From Candidatus Microbacterium colombiense (GTDB lineage: Bacteria; Actinomycetota; Actinomycetes; Actinomycetales; Microbacteriaceae): a stretch of 64,000 bases of DNA. Each line of letters starts with the position of its first letter. The stretch's first letter is position 1. Positions 19,793-30,152 of the stretch are shown here, piece after piece. The position numbers and the translations under genes were made by a program. The stretch is from positions 2,418,001 to 2,482,000 of the forward strand of contig CP119308.1 of assembly GCA_029203165.1 (NCBI GenBank). Reading direction: 5' to 3'. The notes below the pieces were generated by a model. The model did not search any database, was not told where the DNA came from, and was given only the letters and a program-made list of their open reading frames with translations.

Positions 19793-20287
19793 ATGACCGA
19801 TTCCGCGCTCCGTTCCATCCCGTTCACCGATGCGCAGGGAGAGACGAAGACGTTGGACGATCTGGGCGCCGACGTCGTGCTCGTGGTCAATGTGGCGTCG
19901 AAGTGCGGGCTCACCCCTCAGTACGAGCAGCTCGAAGGACTCCAGCGCCTTTACGGCGACCGGGGCTTCACCGTCGTCGGATTCCCGTGCAATCAGTTCT
20001 TCGGTCAGGAGCCGGGGTCGATGGACGAGATCCTCGAGTTCTGCTCGACGACCTACGGCGTGAGCTTCCCGATCAACGACAAGGTGAAGGTCAACGGCAA
20101 GAACGCCACCGACCTCTACAAGGCGCTCAAGCAGACGCCCGATGCCGGAGGCAAGGCAGGTCGCGTGGAGTGGAACTTCGAGAAGTTCCTGGTGCTGCCT
20201 GATGGCGAGGTGCGACGTTTCCGCCCGAAGCAGAAGCCGGACGCCCCCGAGATCGTCGACGCGATCGAAAGCGCACTGACCCGCTGA
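19793..20287 (+). CDS. Glutathione peroxidase family protein (thioredoxin-dependent type)
   Basis: Thiol peroxidase of 164 residues. It shows VVNVASKCGLTPQYEQLE (peroxidatic Cys, not selenocysteine), VVGFPCNQFFGQEPG (second Cys) and the WNFEKFLV catalytic Trp/Asn segment. Actinobacteria of this group lack glutathione, and enzymes of this short Cys type usually use thioredoxin or mycothiol-linked reductants; this is inferred from the family. A terminator follows the gene. Confidence 0.92.
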   Translation: MTDSALRSIPFTDAQGETKTLDDLGADVVLVVNVASKCGLTPQYEQLEGLQRLYGDRGFTVVGFPCNQFFGQEPGSMDEILEFCSTTYGVSFPINDKVKVNGKNATDLYKALKQTPDAGGKAGRVEWNFEKFLVLPDGEVRRFRPKQKPDAPEIVDAIESALTR

Positions 20288-20304
20288 ACGTCCTGAACGA
20301 AACG

Positions 20305-20342
20305 AAAGCCCCTCCCGACTGTCGACTGTCCGGAGGGGCTTC
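20305..20342. terminator. Bidirectional terminator between the peroxidase and DsbA-like genes
   Basis: AAGCCCCTCC pairs with GGAGGGGCTT across a 16-base loop, between two convergent genes. Confidence 0.7.
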
Positions 20343-20358
20343 GTGCGTCAGGTCGCGC

Positions 20359-21045
20359 TCAGACGGCGGCGGACTCCTCAGCGGCTTCGTCACGCTTGGC
20401 CCAGAGGTCGCGGAGCACGTTCTCGAACGCGGCGGGCGGCTGCGCGCCACTGATGCCGTACTGACCGTCGATCACGAAGAACGGCACGCCCTGGATCCCG
20501 TAGGCGCGGGCCTGGTCCTGGTCCTGGCGGACATCGGGGAGGTGGCGCGACGACTCGAGCGCCTCGCGGGCACGGTCGGCATCGAGCCCGACCTCCGCCG
20601 CCAGCTCGACCAGGTCATCGATGCGACCGACGTGCTTGCCCTCCGTGAAGTACGCCGACATCAGACGCTCCTCCATCGCGTGCTGCACGCCTTCCGCCTT
20701 CGCGAAGTGGAGAAGCTCGTGCGCCTTCACCGTGTTGGTGTGCTGCAGCAGGTCGAAGCGGTACTCGAGACCCGCGTTCTGCGCGACACCGGTGACGTTG
20801 GACAGCATCTGCTCCACCTGATCGCGGGGCATGCCCTTGTGTCCGGCGAGGAAGTCGATCTCGTCACCGTCGAAGTCGACGGGAGTGTCGGGCGAGAGCT
20901 CGAACGAGTGGAAGGTGACCGTGACCTCCGGGGCGTCGTCATCGCCGGCGACGGCTTCGAGACCCTTCTCCAGGTTGCGCTTGCCGATGTAGCACCAGGG
21001 GCAGGCGATGTCGGACCAGATGTCAATCGAGATGGGTTGGCTCAC
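20359..21045 (-). CDS. DsbA-family oxidoreductase (FrnE-like)
   Basis: Thioredoxin-fold protein of 228 residues. It begins MSQPISIDIWSDIACPWCYIGKR, with the CPWC redox pair at residues 15 and 18. It also has GVAQNAGLEYRFD and the cis-Pro loop YGIQGVPFFVIDGQYGISGAQPP. The absence of a signal peptide indicates a cytoplasmic FrnE-type protein rather than a secreted DsbA. The GTG at 21045 matches the usual family N-terminus; another in-frame GTG six codons upstream (21063) is possible. Confidence 0.9.
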   Translation of the reverse strand: MSQPISIDIWSDIACPWCYIGKRNLEKGLEAVAGDDDAPEVTVTFHSFELSPDTPVDFDGDEIDFLAGHKGMPRDQVEQMLSNVTGVAQNAGLEYRFDLLQHTNTVKAHELLHFAKAEGVQHAMEERLMSAYFTEGKHVGRIDDLVELAAEVGLDADRAREALESSRHLPDVRQDQDQARAYGIQGVPFFVIDGQYGISGAQPPAAFENVLRDLWAKRDEAAEESAAV

Positions 21046-21228
21046 ACCATGATCCAACCGCACGCACCTATGAGCTATTCCGCCCTCGGCTCAGCCCTGC
21101 GGCATCCGCGCCTGTCCATAACTCCGGAGAAACGGGGGCCGGAACGGGTCGAAAGCGCTTTCCGGCCTGATGTGACGAAGGTTTTGAGGAGTTATGAACG
21201 AGTCGCCGTGCGCAGGCGGCTTGGCGGC

Positions 21229-21234
21229 TAGGCT
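21229..21234 (+). promoter_or_regulatory. Leaderless -10 box for the P-loop kinase gene
   Basis: TAGGCT followed by exactly six bases and the ATG at 21241, with no ribosome binding site. Confidence 0.5.
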
Positions 21235-21240
21235 CGTCGG

Positions 21241-21852
21241 ATGCTCAGCGCGGACGATCCCCTGCCCCGGCAGCAGGTGCGGGTGTTGGTGGCCGGGGTC
21301 ACCGGCTCGGGCAAGACCACACTCGCGGGCCGTATCGGTGAGATGTGGGAGCTGCGTCACGTCGAGATCGACGGCCTGTTCCACGGACCGAACTGGACGC
21401 CACGCCCCGACTTCCTCGACGACGTACGCGCGTTCGCCGCCGAGGACCGCTGGGTCACGGAGTGGCAGTACACCAGCAAGGGCACGGACGAGATCCTGAC
21501 TCCGCGCGCACAGGTCGTCATCTGGCTCGACTACCCCTACCGCGTGGTCCGTACACGGCTCCTGCGCCGCACGCTGAGACGAAGCATCCTGCGCACGCGC
21601 CTGTGGAACGACAATGTCGAGAGGCCGATCTGGCAGATGTGGTCAGGCGACCCCGACGAGAACATCCTGGCGTGGCAGACCAAGACACTGCACAACTGGG
21701 AGGAGCGGATGCCGGAGTACACCGAACGCTTCCCCCACCTCACGATCGTGCGGCTGCGTCATCCGCGCCAGACGGAGCGCTGGCTGCGCGCTCAGGCCGG
21801 GGCGTCCGGCACGTCGATCGCGCCGCCGAAGCGCCGGTCTCGGGACAGATAG
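21241..21852 (+). CDS. Small P-loop kinase (adenylate-kinase/FlaR-like)
   Basis: Nucleotide-binding protein of 203 residues with Walker [15 protein letters not shown], then [23 protein letters not shown] and the Walker-B-like [24 protein letters not shown]. This order matches small kinases annotated as adenylate kinase or DNA topology modulation protein FlaR. The substrate is not known. The C-terminus is basic. Its 3' end overlaps the convergent uppS by 61 bases, an unusually long tail overlap. Confidence 0.8.
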   Translation: MLSADDPLPRQQVRVLVAGVTGSGKTTLAGRIGEMWELRHVEIDGLFHGPNWTPRPDFLDDVRAFAAEDRWVTEWQYTSKGTDEILTPRAQVVIWLDYPYRVVRTRLLRRTLRRSILRTRLWNDNVERPIWQMWSGDPDENILAWQTKTLHNWEERMPEYTERFPHLTIVRLRHPRQTERWLRAQAGASGTSIAPPKRRSRDR

Positions 21853-22595
21853 ACGCTGATCGCACGCCAGAGCTCCTCCCGCGAGAAGTCCGGCCAGAGC
21901 GTGTCGAGGAACACCATCTCGGCGTACGCGGATTCCCAGAGCAGGAAGTTGGAGGTGCGCTGCTCCCCCGAGCTGCGCAGGAACAGGTCCACATCGGGCA
22001 TGTCGGGTACGTAGAGGTTGCGGCGGATCATCTTCTCGGTGATCGCATTCGGCTTCACGCGTCCGGCGGCGACATCGGCCGCGATCGCACGCATCGCATC
22101 GACGAGCTCGACACGGCCGCCGTAGTTCACGCACATCGTGAGGGTCAGCACGTCATTGCCGCGCGTCAGCTGCTCGGCGTGCTGGAGCTCCTTGATGACA
22201 CTGCCCCACAGCCGCGGCTTACGCCCCGCCCACCGCACGCGCACGCCCCACTCGTTGAGCTGATCGCGGCGCCTGTGCAGCACGTCGCGGTTGTACCCCA
22301 TGAGGAAGCGGACCTCCTCGGGAGAGCGCGCCCAGTTCTCGGTCGAGAACGCGTACACCGACAGGTGCTTGACTCCGGCCTGGATCGCGCCGGCGACGAC
22401 GTCGAGCAGCACCTCCTCACCGGCCTTGTGCCCTTCGATGCGGTTGAGGCCCCGCCGGTTGGCCCAGCGCCCGTTGCCGTCCATGACGACCGCGACGTGC
22501 TCCGGCACCGCGGGAAAGCTCGGCGGATACACCCCGGTCCAGTCCAGCGGGCGGTACGCGACGGCGTCTTTGTGCGTGTACGGCTTCGGACTCAC
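21792..22595 (-). CDS. uppS: Isoprenyl transferase (undecaprenyl diphosphate synthase family)
   Basis: cis-Prenyltransferase that makes the long lipid carrier for cell-wall synthesis. The 267-residue product has the catalytic [46 protein letters not shown] and [33 protein letters not shown] at 22595 is preceded by AAGGAG and overlaps the recO stop as GTGA. The recO-uppS pair is conserved in actinobacteria. Confidence 0.95.
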   Translation of the reverse strand: MSPKPYTHKDAVAYRPLDWTGVYPPSFPAVPEHVAVVMDGNGRWANRRGLNRIEGHKAGEEVLLDVVAGAIQAGVKHLSVYAFSTENWARSPEEVRFLMGYNRDVLHRRRDQLNEWGVRVRWAGRKPRLWGSVIKELQHAEQLTRGNDVLTLTMCVNYGGRVELVDAMRAIAADVAAGRVKPNAITEKMIRRNLYVPDMPDVDLFLRSSGEQRTSNFLLWESAYAEMVFLDTLWPDFSREELWRAISVYLSRDRRFGGAIDVPDAPA

Positions 22596-23335
22596 CGTGC
22601 TCCTTCGGAAGGGATGTCTGACACATGGGCGAGCGAACGGATGCCGCGCTCCAGGTGCCACTGAGCGTAGGCGGAGACGAGCCCGGATGCCGCCGCGGTA
22701 TCGGCGTGCAGTGCGGCGTCGACGGCATCCCACTCCCCCGCGATCAGCGAGCGCAGCAGAGCCAAGGTCTTCTCGGCGACGCGCGGGCTTCCTGCCGGCG
22801 CGCACGCGCTGCAGATCACCCCGCCCAGTTGTGCGACGAACCGTGTGTGCGGCCCCGGAGTGCCACACCGTGCACAGTCGTCGAGAGACGGCGCCCATCC
22901 CGACAGCGCCATGACACGGAGGAGGTACGAGTCGAGGATGCTGCGCGGCACGTGTTCGCCGCGCGACAACGCACGCAACCCGCCGACGAGCAGCAGGTAC
23001 TGTTCCGGCGTGGCTTCGGAGTCGCTCAGCCGATCGGCGGTCTCGACCATCGCGTTCGCCGCGGTGTAGCGGTCGTAGTGGGCGGCGATCTCGGATCCGT
23101 ACGACCCGAGCGACTCGGCCTGCTGCACGATGTCGAGTGTTCGCCCCTGATACAGCTGCACGTCGGCGACCATGAAGGGCTCGAGCCGCGAACCGAACTT
23201 CGACGAGGTGCGCCGCACACCCTTGGCCACCGCCCGCAGCTTGCCGTGCCGCCGCGAGAGCATGATGACGATGCGATCCGCCTCACCGAGTTTGTGAGTG
23301 CGCAGGATCACCGCTTCATCTCGGTACGTGGGCAC
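22592..23335 (-). CDS. recO: DNA repair protein RecO
   Basis: Loads RecA onto SSB-coated DNA in the RecFOR pathway. The 247-residue product begins [32 protein letters not shown] (OB-fold domain) and has a C-terminal zinc site [13 protein letters not shown]...CSACA. GTG at 23335 lies six bases after GATAAT. A GGAGG also lies 11-15 bases upstream, so both leaderless and ordinary initiation are conceivable. It is followed by uppS in the same operon. Confidence 0.94.
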   Translation of the reverse strand: MPTYRDEAVILRTHKLGEADRIVIMLSRRHGKLRAVAKGVRRTSSKFGSRLEPFMVADVQLYQGRTLDIVQQAESLGSYGSEIAAHYDRYTAANAMVETADRLSDSEATPEQYLLLVGGLRALSRGEHVPRSILDSYLLRVMALSGWAPSLDDCARCGTPGPHTRFVAQLGGVICSACAPAGSPRVAEKTLALLRSLIAGEWDAVDAALHADTAAASGLVSAYAQWHLERGIRSLAHVSDIPSEGAR

Positions 23336-23369
23336 TGTTCGATTATCCTCCGTGCGCGACAATAGAGGC

Positions 23370-24068
23370 GTGACCGAACCGCTCTTCACCATTCCGCTCT
23401 GGGCGGACCTGCTCGGCGTCGGCCTCGGCGGAGTGCAGGGCGCGATGTTCGCCTCCGGATTCCAGGGCCAACGCCGCCTGGATTGGCTGGGCGTCGCGAT
23501 CATCGGCATCATGATCGGCATGGGCGGCGGTCTGATCCGCGACATCCTGCTCGGCCAGACGCCCGCCACACTGCAGAGCAACTGGTATCTGCTCACTGCG
23601 ACAGGGGCGGCTCTTCTCGGAATGTTGCTGGCCGGAATCTTCAACCGGCTCAACACCGTGATCGTGGTGCTGGATGCCGTGGTCATCGGCATGTTCGGCG
23701 CCTTCGGCACGAGCAAGGCGATCGCGTTCGGCATCCCTCCGGTGCCCGCCGTCTTCATCGGGGTGTGCGCGGCCGTCGGCGGTGGCGTGCTGAGAGACAT
23801 GCTGATGGGGCTGCCGACATCGATCATGCATGTCGGTTCGCTCTACGCGGTCGCGGCGGGCGCGGGTTGCGTCTTCATCTCGACGGCGAACGTGCTCGGC
23901 ATGCCCATCCCCCTCGCGGCGGTGATCGGCATCGTGGTGACCGCGGTGATCCGCGTGCTCGCCGTCAGCTTCGACGTGTCCCTGCCGGAGCAGCGTCGCC
24001 TCTATCGGCGAAAGGTCGCAGCCGAGACAGGCGCCATCGCGATCGTGAAGCCCAGCGCCGACCTCTAG
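23370..24068 (+). CDS. Trimeric intracellular cation (TRIC/UPF0126) channel family protein
   Basis: Membrane protein of 232 residues built from two similar three-helix repeats, each with a glycine-rich hairpin: [17 protein letters not shown] near residue 55 and [16 protein letters not shown] near residue 140. These are the signature of the UPF0126/TRIC family, likely potassium-permeable channels. The GTG at 23370 is six bases after GACAAT. It diverges from recO with only 34 bases between starts and is convergent with leuA. Confidence 0.9.
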   Translation: MTEPLFTIPLWADLLGVGLGGVQGAMFASGFQGQRRLDWLGVAIIGIMIGMGGGLIRDILLGQTPATLQSNWYLLTATGAALLGMLLAGIFNRLNTVIVVLDAVVIGMFGAFGTSKAIAFGIPPVPAVFIGVCAAVGGGVLRDMLMGLPTSIMHVGSLYAVAAGAGCVFISTANVLGMPIPLAAVIGIVVTAVIRVLAVSFDVSLPEQRRLYRRKVAAETGAIAIVKPSADL

Positions 24069-24149
24069 CCGTCCGCACGCCGTGCCGAGTCGGCACCTGT
24101 CGTCGCCACCGAGACCGGGAAGCGACGACAGGTGCCGAATCGGCTGCGC

Positions 24150-25974
<1,825 letters not shown>

Positions 25975-25991
<17 letters not shown>

Positions 25992-26022
25992 AGCTAAGAA
26001 GAAGCAGTCCGCCGAAAGGCAT
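25975..26022 (-). CDS. leuA leader peptide (MPFGGLLLLSCRDES)
   Basis: A 15-codon open frame with four consecutive leucine codons (CTG CTT CTT CTT), ending 70 bases before leuA. Its ATG lies exactly six bases after TACCAT (26034-26029), so it is probably translated from a leaderless transcript. The three CTT codons are unusual in this GC-rich genome, fitting a sensor of tRNA-Leu charging. An overlapping frame (MTTCLSADCFFLAAATSPKS) is less convincing. Confidence 0.75.
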
Positions 26023-26098
26023 GTGGTCATGGTAGCAGGGAAGCCGGAACCGATTCGACGACGGTGAGACGATCCGCTCGCGAGTGACACTCTCAGTC

Positions 26099-26746
26099 AT
26101 GAGTACATCGCAGCGACGCCTGGTCCTCGCCTCGGCATCCATCGCCGGCCTTCTCGCGCTGAGCGCGTGCGCGACGGGGCCGGGGGGCTCCCCTGCGCCG
26201 ACCAGCACGACGGTCTCGTCGGATCAGCTCCTGGAGACGGCACAGCCCGGACTCCCGAGCGGGCGCGTGATCGCGACCGGAACGGTGCTGGATGTCGGGG
26301 GCGATGTGCAGCTCTGCCTCGGCGCCGTCGCGGAGTCGTATCCGCCGCAGTGCAGCGGCATCCCACTGGATGACTGGACGTGGGACGGCGTCGACGGCAG
26401 CGAGACCAGCGGTGATGTGACCTGGGGAACGTACGCCGTCTACGGCACCTTCGACGGAGACCGGTACACCAACACCGATCCGCCCATCATGCTCGCGTTG
26501 TACGACCCCATCCGACTGGACGATCCGGTCGGTGGTGTCGACGGCAAGACCGACGAGGCCGAGCTCACGAAGATCCAGGACGACATCGCGAGCCGTCTCG
26601 GCGCCGATGCGCTCACGGTGTGGACGGAACGCGGCTACGTCTGGCTCCAGGTCGCCTGGGATGACGGCACGATCCAGGATGCCGCGAATGCCGAGTTCGG
26701 CGACGATGTGGTCGTCGTCACCTCTGCGATGCGCGAGATCGACTGA
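26099..26746 (+). CDS. Hypothetical lipoprotein
   Basis: Secreted lipoprotein of 215 residues, MSTSQRRLVLASASIAGLLALSAC, with the lipidated Cys at residue 24 followed by a Pro/Ser/Thr-rich linker. The mature domain has VIATGTVLDVGGDVQLCLGAVAESYPPQC and a later DDIASRLGADALTVWTERGYVWLQVAWDDGTIQ segment, with one pair of cysteines. No family was recognised. It starts the accessory block between leuA and era. An in-frame GTG five codons upstream is a less likely start. Confidence 0.75.
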   Translation: MSTSQRRLVLASASIAGLLALSACATGPGGSPAPTSTTVSSDQLLETAQPGLPSGRVIATGTVLDVGGDVQLCLGAVAESYPPQCSGIPLDDWTWDGVDGSETSGDVTWGTYAVYGTFDGDRYTNTDPPIMLALYDPIRLDDPVGGVDGKTDEAELTKIQDDIASRLGADALTVWTERGYVWLQVAWDDGTIQDAANAEFGDDVVVVTSAMREID

Positions 26747-26755
26747 GCCGATCGG

Positions 26756-27697
26756 TCACCCGGCGGGAACCAGCGCGAGCTTGCCGCCGGGATGACCGGT
26801 CGCCAGGAAACGATGCGCCTCCACCGCCTCCGCGAGTGGATAGGTGCGGACGACTGGTACGAGGAGATCGCCGCTCTCAGCGAGGGCGGTGAGCTCTCCG
26901 CGCACGTCATCACGGAAACGGGCGCTGGCGGGCATCGAGCCGGCGATCGCGAGGATGCCGTCGGCTGTAGCGCGACCGAACGCCGCGATCGTGACGATCC
27001 GTGCACGGTCCGCGACGAGCGCGAGCGACACGTCGATCGCCTCGTCCGTGCCGACGGCGTCGAGTGCCGCGGCGATCGGTCCGGCAGCCACCGCCCGTAC
27101 ATGATCCGCGAGCCCGGCGCCGTACGTGACGGGGACACCGCCGAACCGGCGGACCTCGTCGAGACGCCCTTCGCTCGCAGTACCGATCACGCGGATGCCC
27201 CGGAGCCGAGCCTGTTGGAGCACGCTGACCCCGACCGCACCCGAGGCGCCGTGCAGCAGAATCGTCTCCCCCGGGGACGAGCCGGTCACCGCGAGCATCT
27301 CGGCGGCTGTCGTTCCCACCAGAAGCAGGTTCGCGGCCTCCGGATGGGTGAGCGTGCTCGGTTTGGCGAACACCTTCTCGGCCGGCACCGTGAGTTCGGT
27401 GGCGTACCCGCCGCGCACGCGGAAGGCGATGACCTCGTCGCCGACGTCGGCGGGGCCGGACCCGATGGCCGTGTCCGCACCGAGTGCGACGAGCTCGCCC
27501 GACACCTCGTATCCGATCGGTACCGGGAACTCCACCCCGGCCCGTGGTGAGGCGACGTGCTTCGCATCCGCGGGATTCACACCACACGCATGCACCCGGA
27601 TCGTGACCTCGCCCGGTCCCGGCAGGGCGAGGTCGTGATCGACGTATCGCCACGATTCCGGGGTACCGGCGGCGTCGGCCACCCAATGCTTCGCCAT
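26756..27697 (-). CDS. Zinc-independent medium-chain reductase (NADPH:quinone oxidoreductase-like)
   Basis: MDR-superfamily oxidoreductase of 313 residues. It contains an N-terminal GroES-like domain (HDLALPGPGEVTIRVHACGVNPADAKHVA), the Rossmann motif LLHGASGAVGVSVLQQARLRG and VIGTASEGRLDEVRRFGGVPVTYG. The catalytic-zinc Cys/His set of alcohol dehydrogenases is missing, which is usual for quinone-oxidoreductase types. The substrate is unknown. The start codon lies just beyond an AGATGATG inverted repeat that may be an operator. Confidence 0.88.
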   Translation of the reverse strand: MAKHWVADAAGTPESWRYVDHDLALPGPGEVTIRVHACGVNPADAKHVASPRAGVEFPVPIGYEVSGELVALGADTAIGSGPADVGDEVIAFRVRGGYATELTVPAEKVFAKPSTLTHPEAANLLLVGTTAAEMLAVTGSSPGETILLHGASGAVGVSVLQQARLRGIRVIGTASEGRLDEVRRFGGVPVTYGAGLADHVRAVAAGPIAAALDAVGTDEAIDVSLALVADRARIVTIAAFGRATADGILAIAGSMPASARFRDDVRGELTALAESGDLLVPVVRTYPLAEAVEAHRFLATGHPGGKLALVPAG

Positions 27698-27712
27698 GAT
27701 CGGTCCTCTCGC

Positions 27713-27740
27713 AGATGATGTGTCGTCGACTCCATCATCT
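27713..27740. promoter_or_regulatory. Possible operator upstream of the quinone-oxidoreductase-like gene
   Basis: AGATGATG and CATCATCT form a perfect inverted repeat with a 12-base spacer, 16-43 bases before the start codon at 27697. The size suits a dimeric repressor site, but no adjacent regulator gene identifies it. Confidence 0.35.
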
Positions 27741-27771
27741 CCCCGCGGGCGCCGATGCGCTCCGGACGGAG

Positions 27772-27810
27772 CGACGGTGGCGCTCCGTCGTCAACCGAAC
27801 GCCACCGTCG
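27772..27810 (-). terminator. Hairpin downstream of the sigma-B gene
   Basis: CGACGGTGGCG pairs perfectly with CGCCACCGTCG across a 17-base loop. It has no T tract. It could end transcripts coming from the sigma operon or structure the reductase leader. Confidence 0.35.
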
Positions 27811-28081
27811 TGGACTTCCCCTCACTACCCCCCGGATTCGAGGACGAAGCCGGTGCAGACGAGACCCCTGTGCCTTACCCCCCGGTAGGGTGACGAGGCC
27901 TCGTGCTGCGGCCCACCCGATCGTCGAGGACGAGGGCAATCGTTTCCCTCCACGACCGAGTGGTTACTGAAACCGTAAGCCGCTGCCCCCTCGGAACGCA
28001 AAGTCCACCGCATGGATTAATTCGATTGTCAGGAAATCGCGTCTCGCGCAATGCACCGCTTCCACGGGCGTCGAGCGGCGG

Positions 28082-28657
28082 TCATCCCGCCGATCGGGGG
28101 TCGCTCTCGGCCGCGGATGTCGTGCCGAGTGCGTCGGGTTCATCATCGACCTGGTCGAGGCCCAGCTCGGTCTCCAGCTTCTTGCGCGCACGACTCAAGG
28201 TCGTCCAGACGCTGGCCTGCGAACACCGGAGCACCTGCGCGACCTCGCCCGCTGCGAGCTGATCCCAGTAGGAGAGCATCACGATCTGGCGCTCCCTCGG
28301 GGTGAGGACCGTATCGATCGCGTGACGAACCGCGAGGCTGTCCAGCAAACTCTCCTCGCTCGGCGCCGCGTACACGGTGTGCACGGCTTCCCACGCCCGT
28401 TCGCGGGCACGACGACTGCGTTCACGATCCTTGAGCTTGTTGTCGGCGGCGCGCAGCAGCCAGATCAAGCCGAGAGGCCGGGATGGGTCGAGCTTCTTCC
28501 ACGCCAGCAGGAAGACATCTGAGACGATCTCCGAGACCTCGTGCTCATCGTCGACCACGCACTCCACATGGCGGCGGATCGGTGCCCAGAACGTGTCGTA
28601 GATCTTCTTGAAGGCTGCTTCGCGGTCGGCATCGCGAGCCTCGGACCGCGCGCTCAT
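28082..28657 (-). CDS. ECF-type RNA polymerase sigma factor (copy B)
   Basis: Sigma-70 family protein of 191 residues. Region 2 is AFKKIYDTFWAPIRRHVECVVDDEHEVSEIVSDVFLLAWKKLD. Region 4 is LTPRERQIVMLSYWDQLAAGEVAQVLRCSQASVWTTLSRARKKLE, a helix-turn-helix for the -35 element. The ATG at 28657 overlaps the stop of the upstream membrane-protein gene (ATGA), so the pair is translationally coupled. It is a paralogue of the sigma factor at 31.1 kb, but here the order is membrane protein first, sigma second. Confidence 0.85.
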   Translation of the reverse strand: MSARSEARDADREAAFKKIYDTFWAPIRRHVECVVDDEHEVSEIVSDVFLLAWKKLDPSRPLGLIWLLRAADNKLKDRERSRRARERAWEAVHTVYAAPSEESLLDSLAVRHAIDTVLTPRERQIVMLSYWDQLAAGEVAQVLRCSQASVWTTLSRARKKLETELGLDQVDDEPDALGTTSAAESDPRSAG

Positions 28658-29640
28658 CCGACGAGCCCTTCCACGTCCCACAGCTGGTACCCCAGGATCG
28701 TCCCGGTGGGCAGCAATGGATCGGCCTTGACGACGGTGCGCTCCATCCCGATGATGCGTCCGGTGTCGGCCGAGACGAACACGACATCACTCACGGCACC
28801 GTCCGACGAGACCACACGGAGGCCGTCGATGGGACGCCCGAGACGATCCAGAGTGCGCGGTACGGCTGTCGCGTCGCCGGCGTCGCGGATGATCTCCAGC
28901 ACACGCGCGTGCTGCTCGTTCGTCAGCGTCCACTGCCCGAAGAGCGTCGTGACAGCGGTCACCACCTCGAACGCCGACGGCGTGCTCGGCATCCCGAGCG
29001 ACTCGAGCGCCCCCTGTATCGCCGCACGCGAACCGGCCGGAGGATCGGTGACAGGCGTGAGGAAGTCGCCGGGCGCCAACGGAAGGTCGTCGACGAGCAC
29101 GCCGTCGGTGTGTTCGTCCGGTATCTCCAGGTGGGAGTACCACGCGGCGTCGTCGGGATCGCCTTCCGGACTGTTGATGTTGGTCGCGTGCCCGGATCCG
29201 TCCGCCTCCCACGACAACGTCGACAACTGCGTGAAGACCTTGAGCTCGCCGGTGCCACCGTTGATGGAGAAGTTCCAGGATGCCGTCTGGACATCACGTC
29301 GCGGCTCGACGGGTCCCGGTGCGACAGCGAGGTTCTTCGCGGCCTGATTCACGATCCACGCGGGACTCGTGATGTCCGCCAGGAGCGCGGCGGGCGCTCC
29401 TGCTCGCGCCGTCGTCGGAGGGACGATCACGACGAACGCGGCGATGACGACTCCCGCCGTGGCGACCGCCAGACCGGAGGCCCATCCCAGGGCGAGCGCA
29501 CGCCGATGTCGGCGGGCACTCGTCCGCACGATCCGGTCGCGGGCACGGAGCGCCTCGGGGGTCGGCGCCGCGTCGCGCAGCGTCCTCACGGGGCTCGCTT
29601 GGCGCAACAGTTGATCGAGGGGAGACAGATCTTCAGACAT
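28654..29640 (-). CDS. CU044_5270-like single-pass membrane protein (copy B), putative anti-sigma partner
   Basis: 328 residues: a short cytoplasmic N-terminus (about 50 residues, with SPVRTLRDAAPTPEALRARDRIV), one transmembrane helix (about residues 50-72, LGWASGLAVATAGVVIAAFVVIV), and a large external domain of about 250 residues. The external domain includes TASWNFSINGGTGELKV, FGQWTLTNEQHARVLEII and LDRLGRPIDGLRVVSSDG. It resembles actinobacterial CU044_5270 family proteins encoded beside sigma factors. An anti-sigma role is inferred from topology and pairing; no zinc-binding anti-sigma motif is seen. Clear paralogue of the protein at 30149-31138. Confidence 0.75.
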   Translation of the reverse strand: MSEDLSPLDQLLRQASPVRTLRDAAPTPEALRARDRIVRTSARRHRRALALGWASGLAVATAGVVIAAFVVIVPPTTARAGAPAALLADITSPAWIVNQAAKNLAVAPGPVEPRRDVQTASWNFSINGGTGELKVFTQLSTLSWEADGSGHATNINSPEGDPDDAAWYSHLEIPDEHTDGVLVDDLPLAPGDFLTPVTDPPAGSRAAIQGALESLGMPSTPSAFEVVTAVTTLFGQWTLTNEQHARVLEIIRDAGDATAVPRTLDRLGRPIDGLRVVSSDGAVSDVVFVSADTGRIIGMERTVVKADPLLPTGTILGYQLWDVEGLVG

Positions 29641-29681
29641 AAGCGAACTTCACCGGGGCGCGACGCGCTCCACCCCTGGGA

Positions 29682-30152
29682 TCAGAGGAAGCACCGGATG
29701 TTCGTGGAGGAGGCGTTGACGTTCGCCCAGTTGCCGGCGAAGACCGTCGTGACGACTGTCGAGCCGTTGCGCACCTGCGCATAGCCGGAGGCACGTGCGT
29801 TCGCCGCTGACGCGATGGTGAAGGTGGATGTGGGCGTGATGGTGCCGCACGTGGGCCAGCTGAGCATCCGACCGTTGCGATTGGCGCCGTCGTAGGCGCA
29901 GATCCGCCCGGTCGCGCACGTACCGACGGATCGCGATGCCGTCTCGCCTGGAGCCGTCATCTCCATGCCCGATGCCGGCCACACCGCATGATTCGGACTC
30001 AGAAGCAGTCCTCCGGGGAAATCCTCCAGCATGTCGGCGATCACCGGGTCGACGTCGTCTGCGAACTGCGTCGCCGACGCCGCGGTCGGCACCGAGCTCA
30101 GCAGCAGGACTGCACCGATCACGGCGGACGCGAGAATGCGCGGTCGTCTCAT
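29682..30152 (-). CDS. Secreted peptidase-inhibitor-I36-like protein
   Basis: 156-residue exported protein. The signal peptide is MRRPRILASAVIGAVLLLSS, with probable cleavage after TAASA. A variable segment follows, then a C-terminal domain of about 75 residues: CATGRICAYDGANRNG, WPTCG, ASGYAQVRNGS, GNWANVNASSTNIRCFL. The four cysteines and the C-x-Y-D-G-x-N-x-x-G pattern match the beta/gamma-crystallin-like inhibitor I36 (SMPI) family. The ATG overlaps the stop of the upstream membrane-protein gene (ATGA). It sits exactly between the two sigma/membrane-protein pairs, so it may be the system's output or the ligand of the external domains. Confidence 0.75.
   Translation of the reverse strand: MRRPRILASAVIGAVLLLSSVPTAASATQFADDVDPVIADMLEDFPGGLLLSPNHAVWPASGMEMTAPGETASRSVGTCATGRICAYDGANRNGRMLSWPTCGTITPTSTFTIASAANARASGYAQVRNGSTVVTTVFAGNWANVNASSTNIRCFL

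Larger units (their letters stand above)
27698..28081. other. Gene-free gap between the reductase start and the sigma-B stop
   Basis: 384 bases without a convincing gene. The first part holds an inverted repeat close to the reductase start and an 11-bp-stem hairpin. The stretch from about 27940 to 28040 is noticeably richer in A and T than its surroundings. A 65-codon plus-strand open frame from 27696 has no family resemblance and is not called. Confidence 0.5.

Noticed and set aside
27696..27893. 65-codon plus-strand frame in the gap before the sigma-B stop
   Set aside because: No ribosome binding site, no family resemblance, and it overlaps the inverted repeats of the reductase promoter region.
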